Part shown: positions 1-11,700 of the stretch, piece by piece
Layout of the letters: every line of letters starts with the position of its first letter
Numbering within the stretch: position 1 is the stretch's first letter
The notes under the pieces: model-generated
What the model saw: the letters and a program-made list of their open reading frames with translations, nothing else
What the model was told of the DNA's origin: nothing
Database searches by the model: none
Source of the DNA: Eucalyptus grandis
Taxonomy: Eukaryota > Streptophyta > Magnoliopsida > Myrtales > Myrtaceae
DNA length: 64,000 nt
Reading direction: 5' to 3'
Assembly (NCBI RefSeq): GCF_016545825.1
Contig: NC_052612.1
Coordinates: 6,324,001-6,388,000 of the forward strand
Program-made: the position numbers and the translations under genes

Positions 1-59
1 AAGCGAGAAAAGGTCGAATCATCTAATCCATCATATTGAAAACGAAATAGGTATTTCTC

Positions 60-515
60 TTGAGAATGATGATATTGAATCCTTGTTCTCCGCTGATGAA
101 GAACCATCTGAACAAACTCTTTATGCCATCCCTTCTTACCAAACTTCCGTGTGGCGAGTCGGACTCGGAGTCGAAGATATTTTTCATATATCACCATCAT
201 CCCCATAACCAAACTTTGACATATTTTCAAGTCAAACTCATTGTCCACACTTCCCAGTCAAAATCCTCACCTCAAAGTTTGCCAAACCTATCACTGTCAT
301 TGCTCTCATTGACACGGGAGCAAGTTGTTCAGTCCCGGACACCAAAATTCTGCTGAAGAATTCTGGACTCCCTACGTCCGATACTTCAATTCTGCGTCAG
401 GAGATACTTTCTCCACAAATGTCAGAACTACTCCTGTAACTATCCAGTTCTTCCCGCAGTGCTCCATAACTGCAAAAAATTTTGGATCTAACCTTCCCAA
501 TAAAGACTGATAGTG
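60..515 (+). pseudogene. Pararetroviral aspartic protease fragment
   Basis: The catalytic motif DTGAS is read at about 310-325, preceded by a hydrophobic strand (ITVIALI). That is the usual retropepsin start, so this should be the enzyme that cleaves the viral polyprotein. The coding frame switches at least once before the motif and is closed again by about 510, so no complete domain is readable in one frame. It sits directly upstream of the RT portion, as expected for a caulimovirid polyprotein. Confidence 0.6.
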
Positions 516-516
516 G

Positions 517-1615
517 GTGGGACATTATGACTCAAATCTCCCGACTTCGTATCATTCCGGAAAAGGTCTTAGGTATAAAGATCAATTCTCTGCGTTTGTC
601 AATATCCAGAGACTCTTTTCTATTCAAATGAGTCTACTAGATCCGATTATGCAAAGGTTATTGGAATCCTGTTCGGAATCCCATGCAGAATTTGCTCAAA
701 AGTGCCCTAATCCTTTATGGCAAAACCCAGAGTTCTTTGTTCGTCTTCCTTTTAAGAAAAATGAAGATATCAACCCAACCAAGGCGAGCCACATAGGAAT
801 GAAGCCAGAACATTTAGTTCTAGCTCAAAGGGAATGCTCGGAACTCTTGCAACAAGGCCTTATTGAAGTTTCGACTCACAATGGGCTTGTGAAGCCTTTA
901 TGTCAATAAACGTGCTGAGCGAACGAGAGGGAAAATGAGATTGGTGATCAACTATCAACCTCTCAATCTTTTCCTCCAAGATGATAAATTCCCTTTACCA
1001 TCTAGAGACTCTCTCTTCAGTGGTCTAACCAAGGCCCACATCTATTCCAAATTCGACCTCAAAGCCGGATTTTGGCAATTGGGCATCCATCCTGAAGATA
1101 GATCCAAAACAGGATTCTGTATCCCGAACCAGCATTTCCAATGGAAAGTTCTTCCTTTTGGCCTAAAAGTAGCACCATCCCTTTTCCAAAAGGCCATGTG
1201 TCGCATTTTCCAACCAATTCTAGCAAGTGCAGCCGTATACATCGATGATATCCTGCTCTACAGTCCTGATGAGCAGTCACACTGTCAACTTCTTGAGCAG
1301 TTTGCAGAAATCATAAAAAAACATGGTATTATGCTTTCCCAAAGGAAGATGAATATTGCCCAGACAGAGATTGAATTTCTTGGTCTGCACCTTAACAAAG
1401 GTACATACTACCCAGGGTCTCATATAGCTCAAGAATTATTGAAGTTTCCTCAGGACAATTTCACAACAAAGCAAGTTCAGCAATTTCTCGGGATAATCAA
1501 TTATCTCAGGGTCTTTGTCCCAAATATTGCAAAACTTGATCCCTTTGCAATCCATCTTGAAGAAGAATTCCCCACCTTGGGGAAAACTCAGACCAAAGCA
1601 GTAGTGAGAACTTAA
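517..1615 (+). pseudogene. Pararetroviral reverse transcriptase, broken into two frames
   Basis: The first piece (517-909) carries the RT fingers lead-in, including the QRECSELLQQGLIE segment that precedes the polymerase core. The second (935-1615) has the palm: a VINYQPLN strand, FDLKAGFWQL, the LPFGLKVAPSLFQ template-grip region and the catalytic YIDD at about 1238-1249. A connection segment with FLGIINYLRVF follows. In intact viruses this enzyme copies the pregenomic RNA into DNA. A frame change near 905-935 separates the pieces and a stop at 1613-1615 separates RT from RNase H. The stretch 1616-1773 continues in another frame into RNase H. Confidence 0.8.
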
Positions 1616-1639
1616 GGAGATTATGCAGAATCTCCCACC

Positions 1640-2679
1640 ATTACAAATACCATCAATGGGCAAAGAATTCTCCAAACGCCGGTGATGAATCTTGGGCAGC
1701 TGCCCTCTTTGAAGAAATCGATGGTAAGAGACTCCTCTGTGCTCATAAAAGTGGAAAGTTTTCCCAAGCTGAAATGCATTACCATTCCACTTTCAAAGAA
1801 ATCTTAGTAGTCAAAAATGGAATCAAAAAATTCGAGTTCCACCTCATTGGCCACCATTTTCTGGTAGAATTAGACATGGCATCTTTCCCTCAGATGACCA
1901 AGTTTAAACAAAAGCATATTCCAAACTCCCAACTGCTTCGATGGGCTGAATGGTTTTCAAAATATTCCTTTGAAACTAAGCATATTCCTGGAAAGAAGAA
2001 TGTGCTTGCTGATTTCTTATCAAGACCAAAGGCACCAGCCGAGATCAACATGTATATCAAAAGGCCAGCTTTCCATATGCTCAACCATGGAGTAAAATAC
2101 AAAATTGAGAACATCAGGGATTTGCAAAGCTGGAAATATCCCCAGGAGATTATTCAACAAATCCAGAATGACAGCCTTGCTGAAAATTTGGAGAACCTCA
2201 TGTGGCAAAGCCATACAAACCTATTCAGGTTCAATGGAGGTTCGATTCTCTATCCTTTTAGGTTAAATATGAATTATCCATTCATTCATCCTCTTATCTG
2301 GAAAGAAGATGATTTTCCTGAACAGCTCAAAACGTTATTATGGTACTTAACCAATAAGTATCTAATAGCCTTTGAAATCCCAACCAGAAGATTCATTACT
2401 AACCTCACAAGGATATTCTTGCTCGGAAGAAACATTGAAAAAGAATGTGATAGAAATCTTTTAGAATTTCTAAATTGGTTCTATCATCCTACATGTTGGA
2501 AACAAGACTTGGAAAAAGAACTGAGATCCATGACACCAGATCTTGAAGTCCATACCATCCTATTTTTCCGACGCCCTTGGAATTTTTGCAGAAATAATGG
2601 TAGTATTCTTGATGCACCTCTGGAAATAAGAACTACATCTTATAAACCTAACCTGAACAGCCGAGAATCCCGGATTTAA
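1640..2679 (+). pseudogene. Pararetroviral RNase H and C-terminal extension
   Basis: The N-terminal RNase H strand (ESWAAALFEE) is read near 1690-1720, followed by the long open frame 1774-2679. That frame has FKEILVVKNGIKKFEF, then LLRWAEWFSKYSF and the closing HIPGKKNVLADFLSRP block typical of caulimovirid RNase H, which degrades the RNA template during reverse transcription. About 200 further residues follow, which I cannot assign to a domain; they contain several aromatic-rich segments. The TAA stop at 2677-2679 lies at the junction with the next element. Confidence 0.75.
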
Positions 2680-3836
2680 CATATGTCAGGTCTTGTACAC
2701 ATCATAGCATACATCAAGCTCCCAACAGCACTAGCATAAGGAACATGTTTCATTTGTTCCTTCTCTTGTGGAGTCCTTGGACACAGTCTATGGCTCAATC
2801 CTTCACCTTTTGCAATAGGAGTGTTTATGGGTTTACAATCCCATATCATTCATCTCAAAGTTGGAAGACAACCAACTTTTGACAGTATGAATAAACTCCA
2901 TATTACTTCCGCAATTAGTATATCATCAACATATAATGATATGATCACAAATTGATCCTTGGATATTTTGATATATATACAATGATCCTCATCTATCATT
3001 GTAAGGTCATATGCTATTATGGTATTATGAAATCGTATATACCATTGTCTTGACGACTGTTTAAGGCCATATATCGACCCCCAAAGTCGACATACCTTTT
3101 CTTCTTAGCCTTTTACTATGAAACCAACATGTTGTTCCATATTTATTTCTTCCTCTAATTCTCTATTGAGGAAAACAGTATTTACATCTATTTGATGTAA
3201 CTCAAGATCCATACCAAACACTATTGCCAGAATTATGCGAATCAAGATAAATCTCACTACAGGAGAGAATGTTTCTACATAATCAATTCCTTCCTATTGA
3301 TTATACCCCTTCGCCACAAGGCGAGCCTTATGCCTTTCTATCGAGCCATCAGCCTTTTGCTTTATTTTGAGAACCCACTTGTTCCCAATAGCTGCGTCCC
3401 TTTTGGAAGATCAACCGGTTCCCGGACTTGGTTTGACTTCATTGACTCCATCTCCTCTTTCATTGCATAAATCCATTTTTTGCTTACTAGGGCATTTAAG
3501 AGCCTCATTAATATTTCTTGGTTCATCCTCATCTTGCGGAGCAATCATAAAAGTTTCCCCTTCAATGTCAAGACGTCGACGGGGAATACTTTGGTAACTT
3601 TTTCGCCGTATGGGAGATTGTACACTTAGCACATCATTCCCAGTTATGCTCCCACTCGGATTAGATAATGATGACATCGTCTCATCATATGGTTGTAATT
3701 GGGAATGAGTTGAATTCAATTCATCACTTCTCATATTACTCCCACTTGGATGAACTCCATTAATATCATTATCTTGATCCAAGGTTTCAAATAGGGAGTG
3801 ATCTTCTCCTATTTCGCCCTTCTTAGGAAAATTCAT
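2680..3836 (-). pseudogene. copia-1 reverse transcriptase remnant and integrase-RT linker
   Basis: The part at 3411-3836 is the acidic, serine-rich linker between integrase and RT, followed by the RT start (KWIYAMKEEMESMKSN, 3362-3544 in a second frame). The minus strand of 2930-3120 can be read as the copia palm, with a YVDD-type block and preceding VCRLWGSIYGLKQSSRQW. Near 2690-2750 it reads YASAVGSLMYAMMCTRPDI, the standard copia motif after the polymerase core. No frame stays open long. The sequence stops at the junction at about 2680, before RNase H. Confidence 0.75.
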
Positions 3837-4016
3837 CCACTAAGAATTTGACATCCCGTGATTCATTTAGTTATACTCACACTTTCCTGCTCACCTACGA
3901 ACACATACCCTTTCGAGTGTTCGAAGTATCTCATTAAAATACTCTTCCTTTATCTAGGACTCAATTTCCCAAACTTGTGAGAGGATTCATGAGTATAGGC
4001 AGCATAACCCCATGAC

Positions 4017-4618
4017 TTAAACCGAAGTCCGGTATTCTACTGTCCATGACTCATATGGAGTGGAACTAAGCGATTTGGAAGGCACCCGGTTAAGTATATA
4101 GGCAGCAGTTAACAACGCATCACTCCAAAAAGTAATATGTAAGTTAGCATGCGCCATCATGGGCCTAACCATTTCTAGTAGGGTTCTGTTTCTTCTCTCT
4201 GCAACACCATTTTGTTGAGGAGTATATAAAATAGACAACTGTCTTTCTATTCCTTTTTTATCACATAATTTTCTGAACTCATCAGATAAATATTCTCAAC
4301 CTCGATCGGATCTAAATACTTTTATTTTCTTGTCTAATTGATTTTCTACCAAGTTCATAAACATTTTGAAACAACTTATGCTTCAGATTTATGAGTAATC
4401 AAATAGACATATCCGAATCGAGTAGAATCATCTATAAAAGTGATGAAATAAACAGTCCCATGCCTTCCTCTCACATTCATTGAACCACAAACGTCATAAT
4501 GGATTAAATGTAGAGGAACGTCAGCTCTTTTACCTTTTCCAAATGGTTTCCTTGTCGTTTTCCCTTCTAGACAATGCTTACATATGAGCAAATCGACTTT
4601 TTCAATATTGCCCAACAA
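4017..4618 (-). pseudogene. copia-1 integrase fragment
   Basis: Two open pieces belong to one integrase. 4376-4618 has the zinc-binding end CKHCLEGKTTRKPF and the start of the catalytic core, with the first Asp in HYDVCGS and the second strand in FIDDST. 4017-4238 has the third catalytic region, TPQQNGVAERRNRT, containing the catalytic Glu. The stretch between (4240-4375) carries the second catalytic Asp region in broken frames. The enzyme would insert element cDNA into the host genome. Motifs are intact where visible but the frame is not. Confidence 0.8.
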
Positions 4619-4950
4619 GCCCTCTTTGGTGGTCTTTTCATATGTTGTTGGCCCATATGACCAAGTCTAGCATGCCACCATATTCACATCATTATCATAT
4701 AAAGTAGAAGACGTGAAACAAGGGAATAACATATTGACATCACCACAGTCAACATTTAGTACAATAAAACCATCCGAGAAAGTGACCAAAATCATAGTAG
4801 TTTGTATCCAAATACAAATCTACACATCTATTATGGAAGTTCATACTAAAACCAAGCTTAACCAACATCAAAACAGACACTTAAATTTCGACGAATCTCT
4901 CGGAGCATATAGGACATCATGTAGGAACAAGGTGCGTCCACCACGCATAT

Positions 4951-5610
4951 TCAATTGGCAGGTGCCAATCCCTTTAACTTCAACTCTGAAATTATTTCCC
5001 ACATAAATCCACATAGTTCCAGTTGGTATCGTCGGAATTTCACGAAGGATTCTCTATCCTTCGCTACATGGTCTGTCTTTCCTGAATCTACAGTCCACAA
5101 AGGATTGAATTCAGCCAATAATTCAGAACTTGACACATAATCAAAGTTCTCAAATGTACAAGAGGTGTTTACCTTCTTTGGCTCACAACAGTCGCGAGCA
5201 TAGTGACCCTTCTTGTCACAATTGTAACACCTCACCCTTGACATTTTCTTCACTTGAGGACGTTTTCCCCTCTTGTGTTGGTTAACTCTTGATCTCTTGC
5301 AATAAGGACTTGATCCTTTGCTTTCCCACATATTGAACGAATTAATACGTTTGCGCTTAGAGCTCAAAGCCCTTTCTAAGCTAGAACCAGCATAGCCAAT
5401 GTCTATTTTCGGCTCAAATGCGGATAGGCAGTCCTCTACTAGCTCAAGGTGGCGCACAGCATCCTCTAGATCTTCCATAATATGGTCAAGAGCTTCTAGT
5501 GCTTCTAGCTTTTCCAGCACATATTGAATCTTCGTATTCAATATTCCACAATCGTTGCCGTTCATATCAGCAATTATGTTCTTAGTTGCTGAAACCATCA
5601 ATCTGAACAC
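4951..5610 (-). pseudogene. copia-1 gag C-terminus with CCHC knuckle, and protease start
   Basis: A 219-residue open frame. The N-terminal half is a gag helical region. Then comes a basic stretch, the CCHC zinc knuckle CYNCDKKGHYARDC for RNA binding, and the copia protease active site WTVDSGKTDH, where DSG is the catalytic triplet. The usual residue after DSG is Ala; here it is Lys. The remainder of the protease lies in 4619-4950 without an open frame. The apparent start is internal to gag, since more gag sequence lies upstream at 5999-6551. Confidence 0.75.
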
Positions 5611-5998
5611 ATCAGACTTATATGCACGAATAATTAATGCCTATCATTTATGCATCCCCTTTTGCACAGACTCATCATATTAATGAACAATTTCAAGTAA
5701 GGTTTTAGAATCAAAAGGTCACTACGTTTCCAATCATCCTCCAAAAATCCTAACTTAAAACTATCATTAATATGATTGTCATATGCAAAATCAATTCTAT
5801 GAAGCTACAAAAACTTCTAAACTACCAACAACTAATTACCCACAAAGAATCAGCAATAATAGAAAGCAAATGAGATAATTTACATCCAATAAAATAATAA
5901 TGCTTTCAACTAATACAACAATTCATTACACTAAGTAATATATCCAAAAAGAAATATCAACATAGAAAGAGATATTCAATACTCAAAAACATCTCAAA

Positions 5999-6551
5999 CT
6001 AATCTAAGAAATAATTAGGGAAAGTCCATTCTAATCTATCAGTCAAAGTATCTGAGAAAACTGAAGGCACACTTGCCAACCATGGAAATTTTTTTGGAGA
6101 GCTCTCTTGTCGCCACCAAGGCGCATTCACTCTGCGCCATGTGGCGCTCAATCTGAGGGTTGAAGTTTTAGCCAACTCAATCCTATAGTATTCTCTTACA
6201 AAAGCTTCCACCAGCCTCCTATAACCCGGGACCACATTGACCTCACCTAGCCGATCTAACACTGCTTACCATTTAGGTGCAAGAGTGTTCATCAAAGTCG
6301 GCACCTTCTAAAAATCCGGCATAAGATAACCATTACTGATGATTTCTTGTATCATCTGATTGACCTTAACCATATGTGATACTAAATCACCGTTATGCCA
6401 CGGATAATTAGCTAAATCTTACATCAGCTTTTTAAGTCTTGCATTTCCCTCGTCCGTTCTCGAGATTGCAGCTATCCGTGCATAACGCATCATAGTTCTT
6501 GCAACAAATGCAGAACTAAAAATGGATTACTCATAATCCATAATTTACATA
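5999..6551 (-). pseudogene. copia-1 gag N-terminal remnant
   Basis: The minus strand of 6250-6480 reads in broken frames as a copia gag segment (LANYPWHNGDLVSHMVKVNQMIQEI). 5999-6262 holds an 87-codon open piece that continues toward the gag interior. The 390-bp gap down to 5611 is AT-rich and closed in all frames; I cannot tell whether it is decayed gag, a small insertion or an intron. Assignment rests on position between the leader and the CCHC piece, plus the gag-like wording. Confidence 0.5.
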
Positions 6552-6670
6552 AGAGAAAATACATAAATTTCCAAAATTCATGCAACAAATGCAGAATAAA
6601 TTATTTTGATTACATATAAACCACATAGGCATAAATAAAAAAGAAACAAATTTTTTTTTTTTTTTTTCGG

Positions 6671-6996
6671 GTCAACGGTCAACGGTCAAAGTCAACGATC
6701 GTCGGTCAACGGTCAACGGTCAGTCAACGGGTCAATGGTCGCCGGTCGTCGGACGGATCGGGTAGACCGGTCGGACCGACAGGACCGGTCGGGCGGGTTC
6801 GGGCGCAACTGCCGTCCGCACGTGCGCGCGCGTGCGCGGGATGACGTCACGCGAGCGTCACCCGGCACAAGCCGGCGTCGCGGTTCGGGTCGGGTTGCCG
6901 GCCGGTGATCGCCAGCGAAACGTCGTCGGCGATGACGTCATCCGAGCGGTTACCGATCGTTGGATGACGTCACGGTGACGTCATCACGTGACGTCG
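6671..6996 (-). promoter_or_regulatory. Dense W-box and TGACGTCA (bZIP/TGA) cluster in the copia-1 leader
   Basis: Eight TTGAC[C/T] W-boxes (seen as GTCAA on the plus strand) lie between 6671 and 6735. Four perfect TGACGTCA palindromes follow at 6842-6849, 6933-6940, 6965-6972 and 6976-6983, and a CACGTG G-box at 6985-6990. W-boxes are WRKY sites and TGACGTCA binds TGA/bZIP factors, both linked to plant defence. The surrounding 6640-7380 is GC-rich, unlike its neighbours. Regulatory activity is inferred from motif density only. Confidence 0.45.
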
Positions 6997-7382
6997 CACG
7001 CGTCGATCCGTAGACCGGCGCGTGCCGTTTCGCCGGTAGCCGGCGCACACGTGCCGGTTCGTCACCGGCGTGTGTGGCGCACGCGCTGGCCATTGCCAGC
7101 GCTTCGGGCGCTTCGGGCGCGTCACTTCCACGCGCAGCGGCTTCTGGCCGCGTGTGTGGGCGCGTGCGGCGTCTCTCGGCGGCGTGCGACATGTTGCCGG
7201 ACTCGTCTCGACGTCGTCTTTCTCCCCATATGTTCAGAAAACGATTTCGACTTACGAAACTCAGAAAAATGACCGAACAACGCTCGGGTGTCGGGATTTC
7301 TCGCCCCTATCCGTACGGCCGAAATTTTTTCGCGAAAAATCAATCAAAAAACATCAAATTGATCGGGAAAACGTGAACTAGG

Positions 7383-7394
7383 GCTCTGATACCA
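7383..7394 (-). other. copia-1 primer-binding site (tRNA-Met)
   Basis: The minus strand reads TGGTATCAGAGC, the standard plant copia primer site complementary to the 3' end of initiator tRNA-Met. It follows the inner LTR end directly. Confidence 0.9.
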
Positions 7395-7395
7395 A

Positions 7396-7844
7396 TGTTG
7401 GGAATAACTGATCCCCGAAAATCGGATTCAACACTAAATCGAACCCCTAAATCAACGCGGAAAACGAAACTCGGGAAAAACACGTATCACCGATCGTAAA
7501 GCACACCACGGATTTGAGCGTACCTTGTTAGCCACAGATTAGACACCGATGCTGAAGAAGAGGAAGAAATTCTGATATGATGATGACAATTGAAGGGAAA
7601 ATAGTGCCGTTTGCCTTACTGTTCTTTTTGTCTTTTGGAGAGAGAGAACGCGCACGGGAGAAAAGCGTACGTACGTCTGTTTTTCCAACCAGTGTCTTCT
7701 CTCTCTCTCTCTCTCTCCTCCCTTTTATACCTTCCCCTTCCACGGGCCCTATTCCCGTGGGCCGGGCCTTTTGGGCCCAGCATGGGCGGACGGGCCTTAA
7801 GCCCATCTCATAAATCCATCACCGCTGAATCAGAGGACTTCACA
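7396..7844 (-). repeat. copia-1 LTR (5' LTR in element orientation)
   Basis: On the plus strand the inner edge is TGTTGGGAATAA at 7396, so the minus-strand LTR ends in CCCAACA just before the primer site. It holds a TATA box and a long CT-rich stretch downstream of it. The outer end is placed at CACA/7844 by eye. No partner LTR exists in the window to check it. Confidence 0.65.
7722..7729 (-). promoter_or_regulatory. copia-1 LTR TATA box
   Basis: The minus strand reads GGTATAAAAGGG, followed by a (GA)n tract where transcription would begin. This fits a plant LTR promoter driving the element leftward. Confidence 0.6.
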
Positions 7845-8786
7845 AATTGTTTAGGTTATGCAGTAATTTCTTTAAAGAGAGCATTCAGAAGGTTTATTTA
7901 TTATATTCTTTTCGTATTACATAATGGCTAGGGTCATTGAAAGTAATACCCCAATCGGGATGAAGTAGAAAGGTTGTGTGATATGAGTGGATATTTTTTG
8001 TAGATTACAATGTGAAGTGACAAGTGAGGAGTGCCAAATTGCTTGGACTCAAAAGAAGCAAACAACATTCAGTCGTGGAAGATCTCAATTTTTTTATCCA
8101 CTGATGTGATGCCTCGATCCGCTTCAAGCTCGCGACAATCTGTGCTATCTCTTTGACTTAGGTTACTCTATTGCAATGTCCTAAGAGGCATCACCAACCC
8201 AATCACTTTATCAATTAAGTACGCAAGCGGCAGCATAAACACATCACCCAACCAAGCAAAGGAGGATAGTACAATATACACTTACATACATTCATAACAA
8301 CATACTTCCATACAAACATCTTCCATACAACTTCAACATCACACACCATGCCACTTTTCATAAACATCCCAAAGCACAGTCACACAGGTTTTGGGGTAAG
8401 CCTAGCACCTTTAGTACTATGAGGGATATCCAAAAAGGTGATTCTTGCACACGCACTAGTTCACTAAAGCAGGCTATCAAACCTAAAGAGATCCCAATTA
8501 AACCTAATGAACCAGGCCACAAAACGATGGTGAACTAGATAGCTTACTCCCTTGTTAATCCACATCATGGTGGTGTGCTTTAGTAGAGTCGTCTATCCCC
8601 ATCATTGCATACTTGACAACAGTCCATTCAGAGGACATGAGGACCTCAAAACGAATAGGGTGTACATCCATAGCTACTGGCCTAAAAACATTTAAACAAC
8701 AACAGTAAGATAAACTCGATGAGTAAACTTTCTAGACCTCATGGAAAGAGGTTATTCACATTGGAACGGCCAAAACATGCAAGTTA

Positions 8787-8791
8787 TCTAT
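8787..8791. repeat. Ogre-1 target-site duplication, left copy
   Basis: TCTAT precedes the 5' LTR and is repeated exactly at 28286-28290 after the 3' LTR. A 5-bp duplication is standard for gypsy integrases and fixes both element boundaries. Confidence 0.95.
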
Positions 8792-11700
8792 TGTTGACAC
8801 CTAAATTTTGATTAATCATTTAATAATTAATTGCATGAAAATTTAGGGATTAATCTTTAACCCCTAAAAAAAAAATAGTAAAATTGCATTTCACGTTGTC
8901 GCATTTGCATCGGTACTAAAAGCGCAACAAGACGCAGCGGCCCGATCGTTTACATGCACGAAAGGATGGTTTCTCGCCACCGGGTCTGAGCACACAAAAG
9001 AGCTAAAGTCAAAAAAAAAAGAAAAGAGGAGAACAAAAAATTCTTTGGAGAGGTTTTGTGAGAGCTATTAAAAAGAGAGAGTCCGTAGAGAGACAGACGA
9101 AGGGGAGAGGTTTTGAAAAAAAAAAGGGAGAGACTCTCGTAGAGAGAAAGAAGAAAAGATGAAGTCGGGGGAGGAGATTAAAAGATAGAGTCTGTCAAAA
9201 AAAAAAAAAGAAAAAAGAAATCAGGTACAAGAGCTGAACAGAAACAGAAAAAGTACACTGAAAAAAAGAGAGAGTGGACGTGAGAGGCGAGAGAAAAGAA
9301 AAAGGGGAAGAAAGAACAGATCTTGTTCTTCTTCTTGGCAAGGCTTCGCCGTCGACCCCGTTGCCCGCTCTCGTACCGCCGCGCCTCCACCTCCGCCGCA
9401 CGCCGCCCCGCCTGCTGTGCGCACCAACCCACCGTGACCCGACACTTGCTCCTTCTCCGCCCGCCGCTGCTGTCTCGCCGCTCCACCGCTCCTCCGCCAC
9501 CTCTGCTGCGGCACCCGTGACGCCGGGACCGGAGGCCGAGCCACCGCACGCCCGAGCGACTCTACCGCGCCGGCTCGCCCGTGACCTGTAGAGTTGAGCC
9601 CCCGTTCGTCGCACCACCGTCTCGCCGCGAGCTTGTGTCGCTTCTCCGCCTTGAAGCCGCGAAGCCGACACCGCCTTTGCTCTTGTAGCACCGCCGCTCC
9701 GCCTCCGCTCCTTATCCCCGCTCGCTCGTCCTTCGCTGCGTCCCAACGCCCAACGCCGCCCCGCCTTCGCCGGTGGTGCCGCTCTGCTCGGTCCGGCGAC
9801 CGACGCCGCTCGTCGCTCCGCCGCCGCCGTCCACGAAGCCTCCGCTGCTCCCCGCGTCGCCCAACGTCGCGGAGCCGCCGGTCTCTATCGCTTCGCAACC
9901 ACGACCCAGTGCCGACGCCCACCACTGCTGCACTGCGACGCCGGGACCGGTCGGCTGAGCTCCCCGGTCGCCGGTCACGTCCGCTCCGAGCTTCCTCGCC
10001 GACGCCCTTGTTGCCGGCCAAGCTTGCGAACCAGTGCGGCTACCCCCGACGTCGGCGCCTCCGCCTGTCCCCAAAGTCCAGCAGCGGCGACGACTGCAGC
10101 AAGCCACCGCCACCAGCGATTGCAGCTCCAAATCGGTGTCCCCCCTCCGAACGACGGGCGCCACGGCAGCTCGGCGAACGTTGCCCCTTGCTGCCGTGTC
10201 CTCCTCCGCCCACCGCCGGACCCTTCGCCGGAGCTCCGAAGGGCGACTCACCACCCTTGGCTGTCCGCCGCCATAACGGCCCATCCTCAAGCCGCGCCGA
10301 ACCCCCCCGTCGTGATTCCCGAACCGCCGTTTGCTAAGTCCCGATTGGAAGAAATAAATTAGGTAGTTTTTATTCACTTTTATTTTTATGTCGTTTCTTT
10401 ATTTGAATTAGTTCTTGATGCATGTTTGAAAATCCCCGACGTATCACCTAATTCGCAACCGCATAATGATTTTTTTTTATTTCATCTATAAGGCTTTAGA
10501 TGAAATAATTAATCGTGAGGAATAAAATTGATATTTTGGTCTTTAAGGCTTAAGATCAATTTATTGATTTTATTAGCGAAAAAACCATGGAGGATTTGGT
10601 ACCTTTTTATTGTTTTGTTTATCTCAAAAAAAAAAAAATTGCATTTGCATTTCATGTAGGTTAGAATTAGGTTTATTTCATGTTTTATGGTTTGCATATT
10701 AAGAATAGGCATTTTATTTCGAATATAAAAAATAATAAGAAAATCAAATCGATCAATTTAGGTTGCTAGTTTTAACTTAGGTTTCACGTTTAATTACTTG
10801 GCAATTTTTAATTTCGAAATTAATCCAAAAAAAAAAAAATGCAAGTTAGATTAGGGCTAGGGTTAGCATATTTAGCTATTTCGTTTAAAAAATAATAACA
10901 AAAAATCCAAAAAAATGCATTTAGGATATTAGTTTTTTAAGAATTGCACGTGTCAATTTAGAATAGGATTTTTGATTTTAAATTTTTTACAACAGAAAAA
11001 TCCCAAGAAAAATTAATTAATTTAGGATACTAGTTTTTGTAGGTTGCATAATAGGTTTTTCAAAAATGCATGTTTTAGTCCCTTTAATTTTCACTCTAGT
11101 ATTTTTTTTTTAATTACAAATTTTCATAAAAAAATCATCATGCATTTTAGAATAGAATTGCATGTCTCATTTTAAGTTTAGATCAATTTGTATCTTTGGT
11201 TAGAAATGAATAGATTAAAATAACGTCTTAGTTTAAATTAGGATTTAGCATGACTTAATCCTAAGCTTAAATTGGATGGAATTTTAATTTAGCTAGGTAA
11301 TTTTGCATTCTTCTTAATTTCGCATATCATGAAAAATACAAAAAAATTTGTCTTTAGATAAATTAGTTTCAAGTTTTAGGATAAATTGCATTTTTAGGAA
11401 TAGAAATATCATGTGCACGTCATGTAGAATTAGGTTCATATAATCAAAAATTGCCCGTCATTATAATTATGTCATTTTAAGTTGCATATTTAATTATTGC
11501 ATGTTCATTAAGAAAACACAAAAAAAAAAAATAATATATTTTACTCATGTCATGTAGTTTAGAACACATTGTCACGCCATTTCATGCTAGATTAGATGCA
11601 TTGCGTATTGCATGATTTTCATCAAAAATACAAAAAAAAAAATGCGTGTTAGAAAATCATATTTAGGACTGTTGATGTGAATTCTGATTTAACATTGCAG

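Larger units (their letters stand above)
1..2679 (+). mobile_element. Endogenous pararetrovirus (Caulimoviridae) fragment, protease-RT-RNase H end
   Basis: This is a decayed endogenous viral element. In order it has a retropepsin-like motif (ALIDTGAS, near 305-325), a reverse transcriptase with YIDD at about 1238-1249, and an RNase H followed by a C-terminal extension of about 200 residues. RT leads directly into RNase H with no integrase, and the RNase H has the LLRWAEWFSKYSF wording I associate with plant pararetroviruses rather than with gypsy retrotransposons. Genus is uncertain; Florendovirus- or Petuvirus-like is my guess. The movement and coat portions would lie upstream of the window. 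The reading frame is broken near 200, 500, 910 and 1616, so the copy is non-functional. It stops abruptly at about 2680, where an oppositely oriented copia element begins. Confidence 0.85.
2680..7844 (-). mobile_element. 3'-truncated Ty1/copia retrotransposon (copia-1)
   Basis: Reading the minus strand from 7844 down: one LTR, a primer-binding site complementary to initiator tRNA-Met, a GC-rich leader of about 0.7 kb, gag with a CCHC knuckle, a DSG protease, integrase, then RT. The integrase-before-RT order defines Ty1/copia. The element ends inside RT at about 2680, against the pararetrovirus fragment, so RNase H and the second LTR are missing. Coding pieces are small and separated by frame changes, consistent with an old inactive copy. 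The outer LTR edge at 7844 is a guess based on a CA dinucleotide, since no second LTR or target duplication is available. Confidence 0.85.

Noticed and set aside
7577..7931. Overlapping 78-106 codon plus-strand frames in the copia-1 LTR
   Set aside because: They read through a CT-repeat and TATA region of the LTR and have low-complexity translations.
9594..10337. Long open frames (up to 247-359 codons) in the GC-rich zones of the Ogre LTRs, on both strands
   Set aside because: Several overlapping frames are open at once, the translations are Arg/Pro/Ser low complexity, and indels between the two LTR copies break them; this is composition, not coding.
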